Positions 1 through 5,230 of a DNA stretch of 11,560 nucleotides are shown here, in pieces. The notes beneath the pieces were generated by a model. It did not search any database and was not told the DNA's origin. It was given only the letters and a program-made list of their open reading frames with translations. Positions within the stretch are counted from its first letter, which is position 1; each line of letters opens with the position of its first letter. This DNA comes from an uncultured Clostridia bacterium (GTDB lineage Bacteria; Bacillota; Clostridia; UBA1381): contig CAJTUY010000048.1 in the NCBI GenBank assembly GCA_910579415.1, positions 1,711 to 13,270 of the forward strand, read 5' to 3'. Both the position numbers and the translations under genes were made by a program.

Positions 1-420
1 ATGAGTATGTATGTTGTATTGGGGGACACTAAAAATCTCGGGTTAGGCATAAAAAATATGAATAGGAAAAAAGTATCTCTTTCACTGCCGAAAATAAAGC
101 TTGATTACAGTGTCGATTTAAAGAACATATTAAACAATATGGGTATTAAACGGGCATTTTTGGATTACAATCCTGATTTTGATTCAATGGTTAAAAATAT
201 GATGATTCCGTTAAAGATTGATACAGTATTACAAAAAGCTGTAATAGAAGTGGACGAAAAGGGAACAGAGGCAGCGGCGGCGACGGCAGTTCTGATGGTT
301 GGTGGGACAATGATAGTGCCTGAGGAAATAATTGAATTTAAAGCTGATAAGCCGTTCACATACTACATGCTTGATGATAAGCATAATGATATTTTGTTTG
401 CTGGACGGTATGTAAAATAG
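1..420 (+). CDS. Serpin (serine/cysteine protease inhibitor), C-terminal part, 5' truncated by window edge
   Basis: This is the last ~139 residues of a serpin, a suicide inhibitor that traps proteases by inserting its cleaved reactive-centre loop into a beta sheet. Visible family marks are a strand resembling the conserved serpin LPK segment with DLKNIL and MGI after it (residues ~25-50), the hinge EVDEKGTEAAAATAV (83-97), the variable reactive-centre loop (about 98-108, LMVGGTMIVPE), FKADKPF (113-119) and the ILFAGR ending (131-136). The Ala-rich hinge is typical of inhibitory rather than non-inhibitory serpins. The scissile P1 residue cannot be fixed, because the loop seems a few residues longer than in alpha-1-antitrypsin. 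A full serpin is ~370-400 residues, so roughly 250 are missing; the ATG at base 1 is almost certainly an internal Met rather than the true start. No dockerin, SLH or other anchor follows the serpin fold. Family assignment is firm; the target protease and cell location cannot be seen. Confidence 0.93.
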   Translation: MSMYVVLGDTKNLGLGIKNMNRKKVSLSLPKIKLDYSVDLKNILNNMGIKRAFLDYNPDFDSMVKNMMIPLKIDTVLQKAVIEVDEKGTEAAAATAVLMVGGTMIVPEEIIEFKADKPFTYYMLDDKHNDILFAGRYVK

Positions 421-422
421 TC

Positions 423-451
423 TTGACTAAACAAGGTCTGTATGATAAAAT
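423..451 (+). promoter_or_regulatory. Sigma-A-type promoter for the riboswitch leader
   Basis: TTGACT (423-428) and TAAAAT (446-451) are separated by 17 bases, and a TG at 443-444 gives an extended -10. Transcription would begin near 458, about 25 bases before the riboswitch core. The promoter begins two bases after the serpin stop codon, so the downstream gene has its own transcription unit. No terminator is visible between the serpin and this promoter, so read-through from the serpin gene is possible. Confidence 0.8.
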
Positions 452-483
452 ACATAAATAAAATTTAATATATCACACAAAGT

Positions 484-668
484 GTCGGTTGTACTGCATG
501 AGGTATAGCCGGTGAAAAGGGAAGCGGGTGAAAATCCCGAACGATAACTGTCGCTGTGTGTATCAAAGCTTTTATGTGCGTTGGTGAAAGCCGGTCATTG
601 GGAAACTGAGAAGGCAGAACATAAAAGCGTAAGGGAAGCCCTTATATGATATAAGTCAGAAGACCTGC
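484..668 (+). ncRNA. Cobalamin (B12) riboswitch
   Basis: The leader carries the hallmarks of the cobalamin riboswitch family: GCCGGTGAAAAGGGAAG (508-524), the GGGTGAAAATCCC hairpin (525-537), an ACTGT element (546-550), a CATTGGGAAACTGAGAAGGC segment (596-615) and the B12 box AAGTCAGAAGACCTGC (653-668). The family binds adenosyl- or methylcobalamin and normally switches its downstream gene off when the cofactor is plentiful. Ends are approximate because the P1 helix could not be folded by eye. The C-rich GCCCCCGC stretch common in the P6 region of many members is not visible, so this may be a variant with a short P6. Terminator-like hairpins downstream (674-717, 766-810) suggest control of transcription termination. 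Confidence 0.93.
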
Positions 669-673
669 TTTGG

Positions 674-717
674 TGCTGTTCCGTAAGTACATAACGTATA
701 GGACAGCAGTTTTGTTT
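674..717 (+). terminator. Intrinsic-terminator-like hairpin directly behind the riboswitch
   Basis: TGCTGTTCC (674-682) pairs with GGACAGCA (701-708) with one bulged T, enclosing an 18-base loop, followed by the T-rich run TTTTGTTT (710-717). It begins six bases after the B12 box, where the expression platform of a cobalamin riboswitch usually sits. The helix is modest and the loop large, so it may be the regulated terminator or only part of the expression platform. Confidence 0.55.
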
Positions 718-765
718 GCGTGTTATTTTAATGCAGACAATTTGTGATTTGCTCGCGGAAACACT

Positions 766-810
766 CAGTCGCGGCGATTTTGGTACAGAAATCGCTGCGG
801 CTGTTTTTGT
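766..810 (+). terminator. Strong intrinsic terminator in the leader, just before the ribosome binding site
   Basis: CAGTCGCGGCGATTT (766-780) pairs with AAATCGCTGCGGCTG (789-803) over 15 pairs including two G-U wobbles, with an 8-base loop, followed by TTTTT (804-808) and GT. It lies 11 bases upstream of the Shine-Dalgarno sequence of the 836-5074 gene, so full-length mRNA must read through it. It is the better-formed of the two leader hairpins and a strong candidate for the riboswitch-controlled terminator. The bases between the two hairpins (718-765) show no other element; an antiterminator partner was not found by eye. Confidence 0.75.
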
Positions 811-835
811 GCAGTAAAAAGAGGAGGAAATATTT

Positions 836-3800
836 ATGAAAAAACCCAGATTAAAACAAAAGGCAGTATCTGCAATTACGGCAATGGCGATGATATTTGC
901 GATAATGCCTTCATTTGCTTTTGCTGAAGCAGAGATTGCCATTGGTACTGCTGACGAGCTTATTGCGCTTGCATACAGCAGTAATAATGCCGATTTTGCC
1001 AAAAGCTACCGTCTTCAGAATGACATAGATATGTCAGAGGCTTCGGACACTCGTCCTATGAAGGCAATAGGCTCTTATTCGGGAGGCTCAAATGATATTG
1101 CGTTTACAGGAAGCTTTAATGGTGACGGTCATAAGCTTGTAAACTTGTCAAGTACGGGGGAAGCCCTGTTTGGATATGTGGGAGAAAGCGGAGAAGTTAA
1201 AAATCTTATTCTGGACAATGCGGCTGTGCATTACAGTCAGAATGACAGCAGTAAATATCCTGCTGCTCTTGTATCGCTTAATCGGGGAACAGTGACAGAC
1301 TGTATGACTGTTAATTCAACAGTTGTATCAGACCATTGCTCACCGGCGGGCGGGCTTATAGGTACCAATTTCGGTAATGTATCGCGCTGCGGAGTTTACG
1401 GCGGCAGCGTGACTTTAGCAATAAGTAATTTTGGTACAAGTCATGGCGGATTTGTAGGCAATCAGCGTGGCGGAGCTATTGAAGAATGTTTTTCAACCGC
1501 TGACGTTAGCGCTAAAAAATGGGCAGGCGGATTTGCAGGTAAAATAGAGGCTGGTATTATCAGTGATTGTTATTCGCTTGGCAGTGTGACAGGAACTGAC
1601 GATGTCGGAGGCTTTGCAGGCGCGTTCATGGATGACGCTGTGCTGAGGAATATATATACGGCAGGTAATATAACAGCTCAGACAGGAGGTGGTATAGCAG
1701 GGGGAAAAGGTTTTTCATTTGCTGTGCAGGGAATACCTGAAAACTGCTATTATTCTGCTGATGCCGATGCTCCGACAAATTCGGGCAGCTTCGTAAACGA
1801 TGCGGCATGGTCAAAATTATCTGATGAAATGCGTACGGCGGACTTTGCTTCTGCGCTTTCGGATAAATGGACTCAGAATGACAATATAAACGGCGGATAT
1901 CCGTATCTTATAAATGCCGCTCCGCCTGTTGAAGATGAAATTCCCCGATTTATAACAACTGAGATTTTGATTGTTGATTATGATAAAGACAGTCAGAATT
2001 TCTATAAAACAGGAGAGTCTTTTGAAGTGACCATTGAAGCTGAAACGGCGACGGTTAAGGATATTATGGATGCGGCAAGTGCTAACGGCAGTCTTACATA
2101 TGAATTAGGGAAAAATGCGCAGTCGGGACAGATTATAACGATTAACAATATTACCCCGCAGTCACCTGACGGCTGGCTGTTTACAATTAACGGAGAATTG
2201 GCATGGGTGGGAGCTTCTGCTGCGACAATAGCTGACGGTGATAAGCTTATGTGGTTTGTAGGAACTCCGTTAAACGGTTATAATCCTCCCGAATGGGACA
2301 ATGTCGGGAATTTTGATGACAATTACATAAATATAAGTACAGCCGATGAATTTACGGAGTTTTCAAACAATCCCGATAAATGGAATGGCAATTACAGGCT
2401 TACGGCAAATATTGACGTGTCGGGAATTGAAATTTCTCCGATAGGAAATACGGAAATACCGTTTAGCGGTATGTTTGACGGAAACGGTTTCACGATTTCA
2501 AATTTAAAGATAACGCAGGATAGTAACAGTCGGAATGTAGGAATGTTTGGAGTTATCAGTAGCGCAAAGCTTAAGAATATAACGCTGGATAATATAAGCG
2601 TTACGGGTGGAAGTGTTGTCGGAGGATTGACAGGTATTGCAAAGAACGCAAGTAAAATCACAGGCTGTCGCGTAAGCGGTAAGATTACGGCAACAGGAAC
2701 GTCATATATTAAGCAGACTGATGTCGGCGGAATTGTAGGGGTAAACGACGCGTTTACAGATGCAAACACAGGTAAAGTTACCCAGTCTGTGATAGACGGC
2801 TGTATTGCTGAAACTGACGTTACAGCACGTGCAGGAGGTATAGACGAGGCAGGTCATGTCGGAGGACTTGTCGGACTTAATAAAGGTACAGTTTCCAATT
2901 CATCAGCGCATGGGAATGTGACCGGCGGAAACACAACAGGCGGTTTTGTAGGTACAAATTACGGCGGAAGTATTTATTCATCAAGCGCATCAGGCTATGT
3001 TTCAGGAGCATACACTGTCGGAGGCTTTGCAGGCAGCTCAGGACTTTACAGCCTTATTCAAAACAGCTATTCGACAGGCGATGTTAAAGCTTTAGGCGAT
3101 AATGGCGCTAATTTCGGCGGTTTTGCAGGAAGCGTGAGCGGCAAGCTTAAAAACTGTATCAGTTCGGGCTGTATTTCGGAAGGATATAGTTATAACGGTG
3201 GTTTTGCAGGATATTTTAAAGGAACAGTGTGGTCTTATAATGACGATTTGCGTTCAATAAGCGGTTGCTACGGAAACTGCATAACAGCGGATGGCGAAAA
3301 GATAAAGCCGCTTGGCAATTATATAGGCGGTACACATGCGTTGAGCGATAAGGCAGCATCAGAAATCGGTGTTGACAGAGAAACGGCGGATAGAAAAATT
3401 GATGAAATGCTGCGAAACGGTATTGCCGAAAGCAAGCTTAAAAGTGAGGCTGATAAGTATAAGAAAAGCGCGGTTATTCCTGCAACAGTAGAGGAAAAAT
3501 CCGACATAACGGCACTTGTGGCGCGTCTTGTTGCCAATTCTTCCGCAAACGATGAAATTGAGGTTTCATATAAATCGGACGAGGATATGATTAAGGCAGA
3601 TGATGCGGGTTATATACTGAATGAAAAGCCGAAAACAGATACTAATGAAACGGTGACAATTTTACTTCAGTGTGACGGAGCTGAATATGAACAGCCTGTG
3701 ACAGTAACATTATGCGCCGAAACTAAAGATATAAATAAGGATGCGCTTATAAAAAATATAACTGAGAAGTATGCAGAGAACAGTACAGACTATTGGGAAA

Positions 3801-5074
3801 TTGCCGCATTAAGCGCCTTTGGAAAAACGCTTGTACCAAAACATACGAAGGATATATTTGTATCAGAGGCTGTACATGAAATTGCAGCAACAGACACAGA
3901 TACTACTCTTGCAATGAACATAATTGCTCTCAGAAGTCTTGGGTACGACCCGACTCGTATTACAGATGAAAACGGTGAAAAAATTAACGCGCTTGAAAAA
4001 CTTAAGAATACGGTTTCAACAGGTAATAACGGCGATGCATACAGACTTATTGCATATAACGAATGTGATGAGAAATCGGAAGATGTATTAAGACGGCTTC
4101 TCAACTCGCAGATTGATAATAAAGGATGGAGCAATAACGAAGACGACGGTATTGACCCTGATACAACAGGCGCTGTACTTGCTGCGCTTGCATTGTATTA
4201 TAATACGGACAGCGCAGTAAAGAAAGCTGTTGACGGTGCGGTTGAATACCTGTCATCGCTTATGCAGCCTGACGGTAATATAAAGAGCTGTTACAAAGAA
4301 AGTAATTACGGCACGAACGCAAATACATCTTCAATGTGTGCAATAGGTCTTTCGGCTTTGGGTATAGACGTAAAAACAGACAGCAGATTTAAGAAAAATT
4401 CCATGTCACTGTATGACGGTATTATGAATTTTGCTTCGGAAAACGAGAACGGATTTTTTTATGAATATTCTGATAAGTCAGTAAATGCGCTTGCCACAAA
4501 ACAGGCTGTGTTGGCAGTTGCTGCGGCTGATAAATGCGATAATGTGTTCGATTTTTCAAGTATGCCTTCGCAGGTAATTAACCTGCAAAAAAAAGAAAGT
4601 CAGGCTTCTTCAGGAGGCGGCGGTTCGTCTGTACAGATGCAGGATGTGTATTTGACACTTGTCGGTGATACGGCGCATGGTGAAGGTAAGCACATAAAAT
4701 ATACGGAATGGATAAGGGAAGCAAAGATAAAAGTACCAAAGAATGCGTCTGTGCGTGAGGTGATAGAAAAAGCGCTGAAAAACAGCGGCTATACCGTAAA
4801 AGGACTGGATAAAGGTTATGTTGCGTCAGTAACGTTGCCGGAGGGTACAATTCTCAGCGAATACACCAACGGCGCAAAAAGCGGCTGGATGTATTCCGTA
4901 AACGGTAAAAGTCCTACTGTCGGAATAAATGATTATAAAGTAAAAAGCGGCGATAGAATAAAGGTTTATTATTCAGACGATTGGGAGGATAACGATACAG
5001 CAATTGACTGTAACCTTAGAAATAAAATGCAAATGGTAATATTGCTGCCAATCGGAATATTGTTAAGGAAATGA
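836..5074 (+). CDS. Secreted GLUG-repeat / DUF4430 transcobalamin-like protein, putative corrinoid-binding surface protein
   Basis: This 1412-residue exported protein starts at ATG 836, 8 bases after AGGAGG (822-827). Domains: signal peptide 1-30 (basic start, hydrophobic core, SFAFA cleavage site); GLUG repeats ~170-290; a first DUF4430 beta domain ~375-478 (GWLFTING, then IADGDKLMWFVG); a second GLUG array ~560-800; a probable Ig-like segment ~868-962; a helical alpha/alpha-toroid segment ~966-1240 resembling terpene-cyclase/prenyltransferase repeats (KGWSNNEDDGIDPDTTG, 1097-1113); a Gly/Ser linker ~1256-1266; and a second DUF4430 domain ~1287-1382 (SGWMYSVNGKSP, DYKVKSGDRIKVYY). DUF4430 is related to the C-terminal domain of animal transcobalamin and intrinsic factor, whose N-terminal half is an alpha6/alpha6 toroid. 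That order recurs here, under a B12 riboswitch. I infer extracellular cobalamin capture; binding is not proven. No SLH, LPXTG or lipobox anchor is visible. The last ~30 residues look atypical and may reflect a frameshift. Confidence 0.85.
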   Translation: MKKPRLKQKAVSAITAMAMIFAIMPSFAFAEAEIAIGTADELIALAYSSNNADFAKSYRLQNDIDMSEASDTRPMKAIGSYSGGSNDIAFTGSFNGDGHKLVNLSSTGEALFGYVGESGEVKNLILDNAAVHYSQNDSSKYPAALVSLNRGTVTDCMTVNSTVVSDHCSPAGGLIGTNFGNVSRCGVYGGSVTLAISNFGTSHGGFVGNQRGGAIEECFSTADVSAKKWAGGFAGKIEAGIISDCYSLGSVTGTDDVGGFAGAFMDDAVLRNIYTAGNITAQTGGGIAGGKGFSFAVQGIPENCYYSADADAPTNSGSFVNDAAWSKLSDEMRTADFASALSDKWTQNDNINGGYPYLINAAPPVEDEIPRFITTEILIVDYDKDSQNFYKTGESFEVTIEAETATVKDIMDAASANGSLTYELGKNAQSGQIITINNITPQSPDGWLFTINGELAWVGASAATIADGDKLMWFVGTPLNGYNPPEWDNVGNFDDNYINISTADEFTEFSNNPDKWNGNYRLTANIDVSGIEISPIGNTEIPFSGMFDGNGFTISNLKITQDSNSRNVGMFGVISSAKLKNITLDNISVTGGSVVGGLTGIAKNASKITGCRVSGKITATGTSYIKQTDVGGIVGVNDAFTDANTGKVTQSVIDGCIAETDVTARAGGIDEAGHVGGLVGLNKGTVSNSSAHGNVTGGNTTGGFVGTNYGGSIYSSSASGYVSGAYTVGGFAGSSGLYSLIQNSYSTGDVKALGDNGANFGGFAGSVSGKLKNCISSGCISEGYSYNGGFAGYFKGTVWSYNDDLRSISGCYGNCITADGEKIKPLGNYIGGTHALSDKAASEIGVDRETADRKIDEMLRNGIAESKLKSEADKYKKSAVIPATVEEKSDITALVARLVANSSANDEIEVSYKSDEDMIKADDAGYILNEKPKTDTNETVTILLQCDGAEYEQPVTVTLCAETKDINKDALIKNITEKYAENSTDYWEIAALSAFGKTLVPKHTKDIFVSEAVHEIAATDTDTTLAMNIIALRSLGYDPTRITDENGEKINALEKLKNTVSTGNNGDAYRLIAYNECDEKSEDVLRRLLNSQIDNKGWSNNEDDGIDPDTTGAVLAALALYYNTDSAVKKAVDGAVEYLSSLMQPDGNIKSCYKESNYGTNANTSSMCAIGLSALGIDVKTDSRFKKNSMSLYDGIMNFASENENGFFYEYSDKSVNALATKQAVLAVAAADKCDNVFDFSSMPSQVINLQKKESQASSGGGGSSVQMQDVYLTLVGDTAHGEGKHIKYTEWIREAKIKVPKNASVREVIEKALKNSGYTVKGLDKGYVASVTLPEGTILSEYTNGAKSGWMYSVNGKSPTVGINDYKVKSGDRIKVYYSDDWEDNDTAIDCNLRNKMQMVILLPIGILLRK
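1343..1705 (+). repeat. GLUG repeat array 1 (coding)
   Basis: Residues ~170-290 of the 836-5074 protein carry about five copies of a ~25-30 residue unit centred on GG[LF][IAV]G (GGLIG, GGFVG, GGFAG, GGFAG, GGGIAG) alternating with a C-x-[SV/Y] strand such as EECFSTADV and SDCYSLGSV. This matches the GLUG motif of bacterial surface proteins, which forms beta-solenoid-like stalks. A 19-base stretch at 1603-1621 recurs identically at 3016-3034 in array 2, which suggests recent duplication or recombination between arrays. Confidence 0.75.
2513..3235 (+). repeat. GLUG repeat array 2 (coding)
   Basis: Residues ~560-800 of the same protein hold a second, longer set of GLUG-type units: GGLTG, GGIVG, GGLVG, GGFVG, GGFAG, GGFAG and GGFAG, with intervening strands such as NSYSTGDV and NCISSGCI. 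It lies between the first DUF4430 domain and the Ig-like/toroid half, so it probably acts as a rigid spacer. Boundaries are approximate. Confidence 0.75.
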
Positions 5075-5098
5075 AAAAGCAAGTAAAGCAGTGAATAC

Positions 5099-5127
5099 AA
5101 GCTGTCGCATATAGCGGCAGCTTTTTT
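5099..5127 (+). terminator. Rho-independent terminator after the GLUG/DUF4430 gene
   Basis: AAGCTGTCGC (5099-5108) pairs with GCGGCAGCTT (5114-5123) with one G-U wobble and a 5-base ATATA loop; the run of six T (5122-5127) forms the tail. It closes the riboswitch-controlled transcription unit 25 bases after its stop codon. Confidence 0.9.
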
Positions 5128-5158
5128 ATATAAAATCTATATAAAGGTAAAAAAACAG

Positions 5159-5187
5159 TTGAAAATCATGTAAAAAGATTATATAAT
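5159..5187 (+). promoter_or_regulatory. Sigma-A-type promoter for the lon operon
   Basis: TTGAAA (5159-5164) and a perfect TATAAT (5182-5187) are 17 bases apart; transcription would begin near 5194, about 37 bases before the lon start. No CIRCE inverted repeat was found around it, so heat-shock control by HrcA is not suggested by the sequence. A CtsR site could not be recognised by eye. Confidence 0.82.
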
Positions 5188-5230
5188 GGTAATATTGCAA
5201 TAAAAGAAAAAATCACAGGAGTGAGTTATT

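Noticed and set aside
595..1002. Minus-strand reading frame over the riboswitch leader and signal-peptide region
   Set aside because: It runs antisense through a structured RNA leader and a well-supported signal peptide, has no family resemblance, and no promoter or ribosome binding site was seen for it.
1343..3235. Repeated GC-rich units suggesting a CRISPR or tandem DNA repeat
   Set aside because: The periodicity is in an open reading frame and is degenerate at DNA level; it encodes GLUG protein repeats.
5053..5071. LLPIG near the C-terminus of the DUF4430 protein as a sortase motif
   Set aside because: The threonine/glycine pattern of LPXTG is absent, and only a few hydrophobic residues and Arg-Lys follow, too short for a sortase-sorting signal.
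5128..5230. CIRCE-type heat-shock operator upstream of lon
   Set aside because: No TTAGCACTC-N9-GAGTGCTAA inverted repeat is present; only a sigma-A promoter is visible.
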